Positions 24,448 to 32,422 of a DNA stretch of 51,202 nt are shown here, piece by piece (position 1 is the stretch's first letter; every line of letters begins with the position of its first letter). Location: the NCBI GenBank assembly GCA_023457035.1, contig JAEWNN010000001.1, positions 1 through 51,202 of the forward strand, given 5' to 3'. Origin of the DNA: Verrucomicrobiota bacterium. Lineage in GTDB: Bacteria; Verrucomicrobiota; Verrucomicrobiia; Opitutales; Opitutaceae. Below the pieces are notes generated by a model. It made no database searches. It was not told the DNA's origin and saw only the letters and a list, made by a program, of their open reading frames with translations. The position numbers were made by a program, and so were the translations under genes.

Positions 24448-27078
24448 TCAGCGCCGCCGCGGCTGCTGCCGGCGCAGCAGCGCCACGGTGGGGAAGACGC
24501 GCTTAAAGACCGTGTTCCGGTACTGCTCCAGAAACTGGATGAACATCTTCGCGGACTTGTTGCCGAAGTCGCTCACCGGGTCGGTCTGCGCATAGCTCAT
24601 GAGCTGGGCGCCCTCCTTGAGGTTGCCCAACGCGGTGATGTAGTCGCGCCAGTACGCGTCGAGGTTGGCGAGCAGGACCATCCGGTCGAAGGCCTTCTTG
24701 TCGAAGCCGAGCTGCGTGGCGCACTGCTCGATCGCCTCCTTGTAGAGCTCCACCAGCGGCGCGGGCGCGTCGACGGGGTCCTCTTTGAAGCTGATCGGGA
24801 AGGTGTGCTTGAACCAGTCGAGGCACGACTTGCCGGCGGCCTGCATCTCGGCAAGGTGCTCGCGGAGGAGCTGTTCGCTCGAGAGCGCGCCGTCGACGAT
24901 GTCGTTGCGCATGGCGAAGATCTGCTGGCGCTGGGTGGAGACGATGTTGTCGAAGGCGACGAGCTGGCGCCGCGCGGCGTGGAAGTAGCCGGAGAACTTC
25001 TCCTGCGCCTCCTCGACGATCTTGTTGATGAAGAGGTGGTGGATGCCGGCGTCATCGGCCTTGAAGAAACCCATGTAGCGGGCGACGGGCACCTTGGCCT
25101 CCTTGAGGAGATCGTCCTCGAGGGAGAGGTAGAACTGCACCGAGCCGGGATCGCCCTGGCGGGCGCAGCGGCCGAGGAGCTGGTCGTCGAGGCGGCGCAG
25201 GTAATGGCGAGTCGTGCCGATGATGTGGAGACCGCCGAGAGCGGCGACGCCGGGGGCCAGCTTGATGTCGGTGCCGCGGCCGGCCATCGAGGTGGCAATG
25301 GTGATCGCGTCGCGGCGGCCGGCCTGTGCGATGATCAGGGCCTCCTTGGCGTGGTTCTTCGCGTTGAGCACGCTGTGCTCGAGCTTGAGCGCCTTCAGCC
25401 GCGCGCTGACCAGCTCGGACTCCTGCACCGAGGAGGTGCCGACGAGGATGGGCCGGCCCAACGCGTGGACCTGCCGGATGTCGGCCATGATGCGGGCCAG
25501 CTTCGCGTCGAGGCTCTTGAAATGCAGATCCGGCTGCACGCGGCGGATGCACTTCTTGTGCGGCGGGATCGGGATCACATCGAGTTTGTACGTGCTGGAG
25601 AACTCGTCGGCCTCGATGCGCGCGGTGCCGGTCATGCCGCCGAGGAATTTGTACTGCCGGATGAAGTTCTGGATGGAGGTCTCGGCAAGCGTCTGCGACT
25701 CGGGCGACATGCGCAGGCGCTCCTTGAGCTCGACGGCCTGGTGTAGGCCGTCGGAGAAATGCCGGCCCGGCAGCGGGCGGCCGGTGTTGGTGTCGATGAG
25801 GACGATGGCGCCGTCGCGCACGATGTACTCGATGTCGCGGCGGTAGAGCGCGTAGGCCTTGATGAGCTGGTGGATCGTGTTGAGTTCGTTGGCCACGGTA
25901 TCCATCTCGACCGAGAGCGCCTCGCGCTGGCGCTGCTTCTCCTCGTCGGACTGGGCGGACTGTTCGAGGCGGTTGATCTGCGCGGAGAGGTCGGGGATGA
26001 CGAGCGAGTGGCCGAGGAGCTTGGCGAACTGCTCCTGGCATGTATCGGAGAGATGGATCGAGTGGTCGCGTTGGCTGATCGCGTAGTAGCCCTGGTTGTG
26101 GAGCCCGGCGGTGGCGTGCGAGTTGCCCTCGGTCTTCTCCTGAAACTCCTCCAACCGCTTACGGATCGGCGACTCCATCAGCCACTGCTGTAGGCGCTCG
26201 TTGTTCGGGTCGGCCTGCCGGATGAGGTAGAGGTTCCGGCCGAGTTCCGGGTGCGCGAGGTTGCCGGCGGCGACGGCTTCGGCGACCGCCCCCTCGAGTC
26301 CGGCCACGTGCTTGGCCTGGAGCTTGTGCACCTCGAGCACAGGCTTGTGCAACCGCGTGTAGAGCGAGAGGTCGGATTCCTTGCGGCCGGAGATGACGAG
26401 CGGCGTGCGCGCCTCGTCGATCAGCACGGAGTCGGCCTCGTCGACGATGGCGAAGTCCTGCCCCTGCTGGAGGCGCTGGTCGGCGGCGGTGATCAGGCCG
26501 TTGTCGCCGAGGTAATCGAAGATCAACGCCGAGGCGGTGGCGTAGAGCACATCGCAACGGTACGCGGTCTGGCGCTGCGCGGGGGTCTGGTTCGGCGCGA
26601 GCAGGCCGACCGTGCAGCCGAGCTCGTCGAAAACCGGCTTCATCCAGATCGAGTCGCGCTGGGCGAGGTAGTCGTTGGCGGTGATGACGTGGACCTTCCG
26701 CTTGTGCAGGAAGCTCAGGTAGGCGGCGACGACGGCGGAGAGGGTCTTGCCCTCGCCGGTGCCCATCTCGGCCACCTGGTTGTGGAAAAGCACGAGGCCG
26801 CCGAGGATCTGCGAGTCGAACGGCAGGATACGCCAGACGACGTTCTCCTCCATAATCTGGAAGCTGCGGCCCTCGAGCCGGTCGCACGCGACGAGGACGT
26901 TGGCGCAGGCGTCGACCAGGCTCGGCTGGGGCCGCTGGCGCAACTCGGCGGTGAGCGCGGCGGGATCGGAGCCGCGCAACGCCTGCTGGCGGTGACGGAT
27001 GTCGGGGAGAAGCGCCCGGTAGCGCTTGAGGATGCGTTGGCGGGCGAGGTTGGAGAGGAAATTGAGGACGAAGGACAT
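24448..27078 (-). CDS. secA: SecA-type preprotein translocase ATPase, divergent, no C-terminal zinc tail
   Basis: 876 residues from ATG 27078. SecA drives export of unfolded preproteins through SecYEG. Motor motifs are all present: Walker A 'MGTGEGKT' (about 105-112), 'ANDYLAQRD', Walker B 'DEADSVLIDEARTPLVISG', 'GGMTGTA', 'SMAGRGTDIKL', and the arginine-finger region 'LLGRCARQGDPGSVQFYLSL'. Differences from housekeeping SecA: the N-terminus has an extended spacer before the motor ('RSFQIMEENVVWRILPFDSQILGG'), 'ATSMAG' for 'ATNMAG', 'GRCARQGD' for 'GRSGRQGD', and the protein ends in 'RRQQPRRR' with no CxC...CH zinc motif. It may be the phylum's own SecA form or a second SecA; other genomic loci would decide. 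Confidence 0.9.
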   Translation of the reverse strand: MSFVLNFLSNLARQRILKRYRALLPDIRHRQQALRGSDPAALTAELRQRPQPSLVDACANVLVACDRLEGRSFQIMEENVVWRILPFDSQILGGLVLFHNQVAEMGTGEGKTLSAVVAAYLSFLHKRKVHVITANDYLAQRDSIWMKPVFDELGCTVGLLAPNQTPAQRQTAYRCDVLYATASALIFDYLGDNGLITAADQRLQQGQDFAIVDEADSVLIDEARTPLVISGRKESDLSLYTRLHKPVLEVHKLQAKHVAGLEGAVAEAVAAGNLAHPELGRNLYLIRQADPNNERLQQWLMESPIRKRLEEFQEKTEGNSHATAGLHNQGYYAISQRDHSIHLSDTCQEQFAKLLGHSLVIPDLSAQINRLEQSAQSDEEKQRQREALSVEMDTVANELNTIHQLIKAYALYRRDIEYIVRDGAIVLIDTNTGRPLPGRHFSDGLHQAVELKERLRMSPESQTLAETSIQNFIRQYKFLGGMTGTARIEADEFSSTYKLDVIPIPPHKKCIRRVQPDLHFKSLDAKLARIMADIRQVHALGRPILVGTSSVQESELVSARLKALKLEHSVLNAKNHAKEALIIAQAGRRDAITIATSMAGRGTDIKLAPGVAALGGLHIIGTTRHYLRRLDDQLLGRCARQGDPGSVQFYLSLEDDLLKEAKVPVARYMGFFKADDAGIHHLFINKIVEEAQEKFSGYFHAARRQLVAFDNIVSTQRQQIFAMRNDIVDGALSSEQLLREHLAEMQAAGKSCLDWFKHTFPISFKEDPVDAPAPLVELYKEAIEQCATQLGFDKKAFDRMVLLANLDAYWRDYITALGNLKEGAQLMSYAQTDPVSDFGNKSAKMFIQFLEQYRNTVFKRVFPTVALLRRQQPRRR

Positions 27079-27258
27079 CGAAGTACGGAGATTGGAGGAT
27101 GGATGAAACCTACGGGATGCCCCGCTTGCGCGGGTTGGACGGGACACGCTTCGCAAGAGCTGGCGAAGCGCGGTGCACAACGCGGGCGAGGCGCGGTTTG
27201 CCGCGGTACGTCGCGTTGGAGCCGACCGCGGGGAGCCGTAGCCGGCAGGCGCCCGTTC

Positions 27259-27609
27259 TCAAAGCCGCAGCTCGATCATCCCCACCAGGCTCAGCCGCGG
27301 CACCGCCGCGGTGCAGGCCGGGCGCAACGCGCTCCAGTACGGACACGGGAAACAGGAGACAGCGGCGAGTCCCGGAGTGTTGGCCTCCGCGACATCGGCG
27401 TTCCTCGCCTGCGGGAGCTGCGCGGAGTCCTGAGCTTGGGCGAGATCGAGCGCGGCGAAGACCTTCGCGAGCTCGTGAGCCGTCATCAGCCGCTGCCGAT
27501 CGCCCGCAGCGCCAGCTGACTGCTGCGGAACAGGCGCACCCGCCAACAGGAGCGCGGATACAGCCAGCCAGAAGAACAGGCTGGTGATCGGCGGCTTCGG
27601 CGCAGGCAT
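27259..27609 (-). CDS. Small secreted or membrane protein, unknown
   Basis: 116 residues from ATG 27609. N-terminal hydrophobic segment 'SLFFWLAVSALLLAGAPV' (about 9-26) is a signal peptide or anchor; the rest is Ala/Gln/Asp-rich with two cysteines in 'SCFPCPYW'. No family recognised. It lies between tRNA-His and secA on the same strand; coding status is moderately supported. Confidence 0.4.
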   Translation of the reverse strand: MPAPKPPITSLFFWLAVSALLLAGAPVPQQSAGAAGDRQRLMTAHELAKVFAALDLAQAQDSAQLPQARNADVAEANTPGLAAVSCFPCPYWSALRPACTAAVPRLSLVGMIELRL

Positions 27610-27692
27610 GGGTGAACTACGTTTCGCGCCACGAGCCGTGTCAATCGCCGTCCGGATGGAAGTCTCCCGCACTCCCACCACCGCGGAGAAAA

Positions 27693-27770
27693 TGGGGCGG
27701 CCAACGGGATTTGAACCCGCGACCCCAAGATCCACAATCTTGTGCTCTAACCAACTGAGCTATGGCCGCC
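27693..27770 (-). tRNA. tRNA-His (anticodon GTG)
   Basis: Minus strand. Acceptor stem GCGGCCA pairs with TGGCCGC; an extra 5' G (27770) faces discriminator C (27696), the hallmark of histidine tRNA, and CCA is encoded. Anticodon loop TTGTGGA gives GTG; the T loop reads TTCAAAT. All four arms pair well. Confidence 0.95.
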
Positions 27771-27784
27771 GTAAAGGAGGGCGG

Positions 27785-27813
27785 AAAATCGACAGCCCGC
27801 GAAGCGGTGTCAA
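27785..27813 (-). promoter_or_regulatory. Promoter of tRNA-His
   Basis: TTGACA (27808-27813), 17-bp spacer, GATTTT (27785-27790); the tRNA 5' end is 15 bp below the -10. The same stretch is copied upstream of the broken tRNA copy, where the -35 is degraded to GGGACA. Confidence 0.75.
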
Positions 27814-27855
27814 CCCCTTCTTCCGCCAAAAAGACCGAGCGACTCCGCCCGCCCA

Positions 27856-27950
27856 CCCAAGATCCATTCTGCCGTACGGCAGAATGCCCTAACCAACTGA
27901 GCTATGGCCGCCGTTAAGGAGCGCGGAAAATCGACAGCCCGCGAAGCGGT
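27856..27950 (-). pseudogene. Broken tRNA-His copy carrying a 22-bp perfect palindrome
   Basis: From about 27950 to 27887 the minus strand repeats the tRNA-His upstream region and the first ~27 nt of the tRNA (acceptor 5' strand and D arm). The anticodon 5' stem is then replaced by a perfect palindrome (27865-27886, half-site CATTCTGCCGT), after which GGATCTTGGG of the anticodon 3' stem resumes. No T arm or acceptor 3' strand follows. It therefore cannot make a normal tRNA. Confidence 0.8.
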
Positions 27951-28117
27951 GTCCCCCCCTCCCCCATTCCTCGGTCCGAGCGCCGCGAGATCGCGACTGG
28001 ATGGCCCCGACCCGACCAGTCATCCCGCTCCGCCTCGCCCGCCGGCCCCGCCCGCGGCGCCGACGCCACCTCGGCCCGAAGAACGCGCTTTCCATTTCGC
28101 ACCCGAAGGGGCTTAAA

Positions 28118-28762
28118 ATGGCGGCCATGTCCCTCCGCAAACTGCTCGGCAAAGACGAAAAGTTCTTCGACCTGCTGGAAGCCAGCGCCGAAGAGGCCAA
28201 AGCCAGCACTGCCCAGCTCGGCCGCTTCCTCCTCAACATCGAGGACCCCACCAAACGCCAGGGCCTCTCCGAGTTCGTCCTCACCCGCCGCAAGGACAAG
28301 CGCATCACCTCCGAGATCACCGAGGAACTCTGCAAGACCTTCGTCACCCCGCTCGAACGCGAGGACATCGAAGCGCTCTCGATGGCGCTCTACCGCATCC
28401 CGAAAGGCGTGGGCAAGGTGGCCGAGCGCATCTCCATCTACGCGGGCCCCCTGCCCTGCGAGAAGCTCCGCCAGCAGGTCGCCCTCATCGAGGAAGCCGC
28501 CGACGCCGTCATCTTCATGGTCAAGCAGCTGCGCAAAGGCACCCAACTCGACAAGATCCAGGATGCCAATGCCCGCCTCCAGCACGCCGAAGGCGCCGCC
28601 GACAAACTCATGCTCGAGTTCCTCAAGGACCTCTACAACGGCCCCTACGACGCCAAAACCTTCGTCATCGTCCGCGAGTTCTACGAGATGCTCGAGAAGG
28701 TCATCGACCGCTGCCGCGACGCCGGCAACGTCGTCCTCCAGATCGTCCTGAAGTACTCCTGA
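28118..28762 (+). CDS. PhoU-like DUF47 protein, partner of Pit
   Basis: 214 residues from ATG 28118, which has AAGGGG six bases upstream (one of the few good Shine-Dalgarno sites here); ATG 28127 is a fallback. Entirely helical, with the DUF47/PhoU-like pattern: 'FFDLLEASAEEAKASTAQLGR', 'LEREDIEALSMALYRI', 'LEKVIDRCRDAGNVV'. DUF47 proteins are commonly encoded with Pit transporters and are thought to regulate them, as PhoU regulates Pst. It lies 13 bp upstream of pit. Confidence 0.85.
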   Translation: MAAMSLRKLLGKDEKFFDLLEASAEEAKASTAQLGRFLLNIEDPTKRQGLSEFVLTRRKDKRITSEITEELCKTFVTPLEREDIEALSMALYRIPKGVGKVAERISIYAGPLPCEKLRQQVALIEEAADAVIFMVKQLRKGTQLDKIQDANARLQHAEGAADKLMLEFLKDLYNGPYDAKTFVIVREFYEMLEKVIDRCRDAGNVVLQIVLKYS

Positions 28763-28775
28763 GGAGCCCCGCCCC

Positions 28776-29843
28776 ATGACGGTCGTCCTCCTCGTGCTGC
28801 TCGCGGCGCTGGCCTTCGAGTACATCAACGGCTTCCACGACGCCGCCAACGCCATCGCCACCGTTGTCTCGACGCGCGTGCTCACGCCGCGCCAAGCCAT
28901 CGCGCTGGCGGCGTTCTTCAATCTCATCGGCGCCTTCATCGGCGTAAGTGTCGCCAAGACCATCGCCAGTGGACTGGTGGATACCACCGCCGTCACCCAG
29001 ACGACGGTGTTGGCGGCGCTGCTGGCCGCGATCATCTGGAACCTGATCACCTGGTGGCTTGGGCTGCCGTCCAGTTCCAGCCACGCGCTCATCGGCGGCC
29101 TCTGCGGCGCCGCCTTTGCGACCAGCGGCGGCAAGTGGTCCGTGCTCCACTGGCAGATCGTCACCGCCGACGGCAAGCACCTCGGCCTCTGGCCGAAGGT
29201 CGTGCTCCCGATGTTCAGCTCGCCCGTCATCGGCTTCGCCGTCGCCGCGGTCGTGATGGCGTTGCTCTACATCTGCCTGCGCAAGGCCACGCCCCGGTTC
29301 GTGAACGGGATCTTCGGCAAACTCCAGTTGCTCAGCGCGGCCGTGATGGGCCTGAGCCACGGCTCCAACGACGCCCAGAAGACGATGGGCATCATGACGC
29401 TCGCGCTCGTGACCGCGACCGGCGCCGGCGTGTTCGACAACCTCCCCGCGTGGGCCTCGTTCCTGCATCATCCCGGCGAGGACATCCCCTGGTGGGTCAT
29501 CACCTCGTGCGCGCTCACGATGGCCGCCGGCACCGCCGGTGGCGGTTGGCGCATCATCCGCACCATGGGCCACAAGATGGTGAAGCTGCAACCCGTGCAC
29601 GGTTTCGCCGCCGAGACCAGCGCCGCCGCCGTCATCCTCACCGGCTCGCACTTTGGTATCCCGCTCTCCACCACACACGTCATCTCCACGGCCATCATGG
29701 GCGTGGGCAGCGTGAAACGGTTCGGCGCGGTGAAGTGGGGCGTGGTCGGCCGCATCGTCTGGGCGTGGGTCCTCACCCTGCCCGTCACCGGCCTGCTCGG
29801 CTACCTCAGCGTCAAGTTCCTGCACGCCTGCGGCGTGCTGTGA
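28776..29843 (+). CDS. pit: PiT-family inorganic phosphate transporter
   Basis: 355 residues, about ten hydrophobic segments. Both copies of the PiT signature are visible: 'FEYINGFHDAANAIATVVST' near the N-terminus and 'VMGLSHGSNDAQKTMGI' in the middle; 'GLPSSSSHALIGG' and 'GIPLSTTHVISTAIMG' are the paired S/T-x-x-H substrate segments. It imports phosphate with a co-transported cation at low affinity. Operon with the DUF47 gene; complements the high-affinity Pst system encoded downstream on the other strand. Confidence 0.93.
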   Translation: MTVVLLVLLAALAFEYINGFHDAANAIATVVSTRVLTPRQAIALAAFFNLIGAFIGVSVAKTIASGLVDTTAVTQTTVLAALLAAIIWNLITWWLGLPSSSSHALIGGLCGAAFATSGGKWSVLHWQIVTADGKHLGLWPKVVLPMFSSPVIGFAVAAVVMALLYICLRKATPRFVNGIFGKLQLLSAAVMGLSHGSNDAQKTMGIMTLALVTATGAGVFDNLPAWASFLHHPGEDIPWWVITSCALTMAAGTAGGGWRIIRTMGHKMVKLQPVHGFAAETSAAAVILTGSHFGIPLSTTHVISTAIMGVGSVKRFGAVKWGVVGRIVWAWVLTLPVTGLLGYLSVKFLHACGVL

Positions 29844-29850
29844 GGCGAAA

Positions 29851-29917
29851 GCCGAACGCGAAGCGTTCCGCTACCCCAGAGCGCACTCCCCGTAGCGGAA
29901 CGTTTCACGTTCCGCCC
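29851..29917. repeat. Head-to-head REP pair downstream of the RAYT gene
   Basis: Hairpin GCCGAACGCGAAGCGTTCCG then CTAC (29851-29874), and 17 bp later GTAG then CGGAACGTTTCACGTTCCGC (29892-29917). The second hairpin contains the last codons and TGA stop of the transposase gene. Confidence 0.85.
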
Positions 29918-30486
29918 AACCGCGTGGGATCACGTTCGATCGCTTCGCCGTAGATCGTCCAGAACCGCTCCCAAAATTCGGGCCGGCGCCAATCAAGCCC
30001 AGGGCACCCCGCGACCAACGAGCCCGAATACCGCCACTGTTCCATCTCGGCGCACAAGCCGGCGCGAACCGGGTTCGCAAGGATGTAGCTGGCCACCGTC
30101 GCGACTGCGCCCCGTTCGCGTTCCTCCTCCCGGAGCACATGATCGAAAGCCTGCTTCTGCCACGCCGCGGCCACCGCGGCAAACATCGACGCGGTATAGC
30201 GACGCAGGAACGCGACCGCATGCCGTTGGTCGCTCGTGGCCGACAATCCCACGAGCAGCACATGCGCGTGATCCGGCATCAGACAATAGACCGGAGCCGC
30301 CAAACTGTAGCGATAGGCCGCGTGCAACAGCACCTCGCGCCAAAGCGCGTGCGCCCGCTCGTCGAGCCAGCCGGTGCGCCGCGCCTCGACCGCCATCGAC
30401 CAGTGCACATTCGCGAGACCGCGATAGCGCTCCGGCGATAGGCGTCGCAGATAATCGTGGGGCCGGCGGGGTTGGGCCTCGGCCAT
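29905..30486 (-). CDS. REP-associated tyrosine transposase (RAYT, Y1/HUH family)
   Basis: 193 residues. Y1-transposase core: HUH-type motif 'YCLMPDHAHVLLVG' with His73/His75, and catalytic tyrosine in 'FLRRYTASMF' (Tyr97); 'WQKQAFDHVLREEERE' and 'YILANPVRAGL' are typical of RAYTs. RAYTs are domesticated IS200-like enzymes that cut single-stranded REP hairpins at a nearby GTAG. Here the gene is bracketed by REP pairs on both sides, and its stop codon lies inside a REP. It sits between pit and phoU without disturbing either. Confidence 0.9.
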   Translation of the reverse strand: MAEAQPRRPHDYLRRLSPERYRGLANVHWSMAVEARRTGWLDERAHALWREVLLHAAYRYSLAAPVYCLMPDHAHVLLVGLSATSDQRHAVAFLRRYTASMFAAVAAAWQKQAFDHVLREEERERGAVATVASYILANPVRAGLCAEMEQWRYSGSLVAGCPGLDWRRPEFWERFWTIYGEAIERDPTRLGGT

Positions 30487-30520
30487 GCGCGCACGCTGGC
30501 CGAAGCGGGAGGACGGGCAA

Positions 30521-30664
30521 GACGGAACGCGAAGCGTTCCGCCACCACCTCCACCGTGGCAGCACGGTTCCCGCGCCCCTGCTTCGATCCAGACAGCGGA
30601 ACGCGAAGCGTCCCGCTACCCCGCACCTGATCTGCCCCGTAGCGGAACGTTTCACGTTCCGCCC
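30521..30664. repeat. Three REP hairpins upstream of the RAYT gene
   Basis: Hairpins at 30521-30546 (CGGAACGCGAAGCGTTCCG, followed by CCACC rather than CTACC), 30595-30619 (CGGAACGCGAAGCGTCCCG then CTAC) and 30639-30664 (GTAG then CGGAACGTTTCACGTTCCGC). The last two repeat the head-to-head arrangement found at 29851-29917. Confidence 0.85.
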
Positions 30665-30670
30665 CCGAGC

Positions 30671-31357
30671 TCAGCCTTGGGCCGGCGGGGCCTTCTTCTT
30701 GAACTCGTCGTTGTGGCGGATGTCCTCGCCCTTCGCGAGGTACACCATCTCCTCGGCGATGTTCGTGGCGTGGTCGGCGATGCGCTCGAGGGACTTCGAG
30801 ATGAACATCAGCTCGAGGGCGCGGGAGATCGTCGCGGGATTCTCCACCATGAAGCCGGCCAGCTCGCGGTAGATCTGCTTGTTGAGCGCATCAACCTCCT
30901 CATCCCGGCGGATCACCGCCAGCGCCTTGTCGTTGTCGTGCTGGAGGAAGCAGTCGAGCGCGTCGCGCAGCATCTGCTGCGCGATCTCGGCCATGCGGGG
31001 CAAGTCGACATAGGGTTTGAGCGGCGGCTCGGCGGCCAGTCGGATGGCGCGCTTGGCGATGCCGTTGGCTTCGTCGCCCACGCGCTCGAGATCGTGCCCG
31101 GCCTTCATGCCGACGACCACCAGCCGCAGGTCGGTGGCGATCGGGTTGCGCAGGGACATGTAGCGCACGCCCTCCTCGTCGATCAGCACCTCGAGCCGAT
31201 CGAGCTCGTCGTCGCCGGCACGCACCTTGCGCGCCAGCTCCACATCGGCGTCGACCAGGGCGCGGACGGCGCCGCGAACCTGCTCGATAGACTTCTCGCC
31301 CATCTGGATGAGGTGCGAACGGAAGGCGTCCAACTCGGTGTCGAAGAAACGTTTCAT
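30671..31357 (-). CDS. phoU: Phosphate-signalling protein PhoU
   Basis: 228 residues from ATG 31357 (MKRFFDTELD), chosen because upstream codons are repeat sequence. All-helical, two PhoU repeats, each with the family metal-binding E(D)xxxD-type stretch: 'RVGDEANGIAKRAI' and 'RIADHATNIAEEMVYL'. PhoU represses the Pho regulon and Pst activity when phosphate is plentiful. C-terminus 'IRHNDEFKKKAPPAQG' is polar. Last gene of the porin-pst operon, separated from pstB by 215 bp of heptad-like repeat sequence. Confidence 0.93.
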   Translation of the reverse strand: MKRFFDTELDAFRSHLIQMGEKSIEQVRGAVRALVDADVELARKVRAGDDELDRLEVLIDEEGVRYMSLRNPIATDLRLVVVGMKAGHDLERVGDEANGIAKRAIRLAAEPPLKPYVDLPRMAEIAQQMLRDALDCFLQHDNDKALAVIRRDEEVDALNKQIYRELAGFMVENPATISRALELMFISKSLERIADHATNIAEEMVYLAKGEDIRHNDEFKKKAPPAQG

Positions 31358-31572
31358 GGAGGGAAGTAGCGAGTAGCGGGGAGTGGGGGCGATCAGGCGG
31401 AGACAGGCGAAAGGCGGAGCGAGCGGCGATGCATAAGTCGAAAAAAGGAAACGAGGGACGGGCAGTGGCAGAGCGAGAATGGGATCCGGGACGGGCGGCG
31501 AGGGAAGGGAGCGCATCGTTCCGAAACCAGTCCACTCGCCACCCGCTCCTCACTGCTCGCCACTTCCGGGCA
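31358..31572. repeat. Spacer with inverted heptad-like arms between pstB and phoU
   Basis: AGTAGCG, AGTAGCG, GGGAGTG (31365-31385) near one end and CTCGCCA, CCCGCTC, CTCACTG, CTCGCCA (31535-31562) near the other; the second block reverse-complements to TGGCGAG-type units resembling the first. The interior is purine-rich with no gene. Confidence 0.6.
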
Positions 31573-32397
31573 TCATCCGAAGTGGCCGGCGACGTAGGAC
31601 TCCGTCTGGGGGTTGTCGGGTTTCATGAAGATCTTCTGGGTGGGGGCGAACTCGACGAGCTTGCCGAGGTAGAAGAAGGCGGTGCGGTCGGAAATGCGCG
31701 CGGCCTGCTGCATGTTGTGCGTCACGATCACGATCGTGAACTTGTTCTTCAACTCGTGGATGAGCTCCTCGACCTTCGCGGTGGCGATCGGATCGAGCGC
31801 GGAACACGGCTCGTCCATCAGGATGACGTCGGGCTCGACGGCGATCGCGCGGGCGATGCACAGCCGCTGCTGTTGGCCGCCCGAGAGCCCCATGCCGCTG
31901 TCGTGCAGGCGGTCCTTCACCTCGTCCCAGAGTGCGGCACCGCGCAGGCTCTTCTCGACGATCTCGTCGAGTTTGGGCTTCTGCTTGATGCCGTGCAGGC
32001 GCAGGCCGTAGGCGATGTTCTCGTAGATGGATTTCGGAAACGGGTTCGACTTCTGGAAGACCATGCCGACACGTTTGCGCAGCTCGATCACATCGACGCG
32101 CGGGTCGTAGATGTTGATGCCGTCGATGCGGATCTCGCCACCGCCGATGCGGGCGACGTCGACCAGGTCGTTCATGCGGTTGAGGCAGCGCAGCAACGTG
32201 GTCTTACCGCAGCCGGAGGGCCCGATGAAGGCCGTGACCTGCTTCTCCGGGATGCCGAGGGTGACGTCGAACAGCGCCTGTTTGTCGCCGTAGAAGAAAT
32301 CCAATTTCTCGATCTCGACGATGGGCGGGGTCGCGGGCGCCGGGGCGGCTTTGGGCAACACGGCGGGGGCGGCGGGAAGCGGTTGCGCGGTGGACAT
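31573..32397 (-). CDS. pstB: Phosphate ABC transporter ATP-binding protein PstB
   Basis: 274 residues from ATG 32397. Ala/Pro-rich N-terminal extension (1-24), then the PstB domain: Walker A 'GPSGCGKTT', 'VFQKSNPFPKSIYENIAYGLR' (PstB-specific Q-loop), signature 'LSGGQQQRLCIARA', Walker B 'VILMDEPCSALDP', switch 'VTHNMQQA'. Energises high-affinity phosphate uptake through PstC/PstA. Lies 25 bp after pstA. Confidence 0.95.
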   Translation of the reverse strand: MSTAQPLPAAPAVLPKAAPAPATPPIVEIEKLDFFYGDKQALFDVTLGIPEKQVTAFIGPSGCGKTTLLRCLNRMNDLVDVARIGGGEIRIDGINIYDPRVDVIELRKRVGMVFQKSNPFPKSIYENIAYGLRLHGIKQKPKLDEIVEKSLRGAALWDEVKDRLHDSGMGLSGGQQQRLCIARAIAVEPDVILMDEPCSALDPIATAKVEELIHELKNKFTIVIVTHNMQQAARISDRTAFFYLGKLVEFAPTQKIFMKPDNPQTESYVAGHFG

Positions 32398-32422
32398 GGT
32401 GGAGACGAAAGGCGGAACGGGG

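Noticed and set aside
27856..27912. Functional second tRNA
   Set aside because: No T arm or 3' acceptor strand; the anticodon position is occupied by a palindrome.
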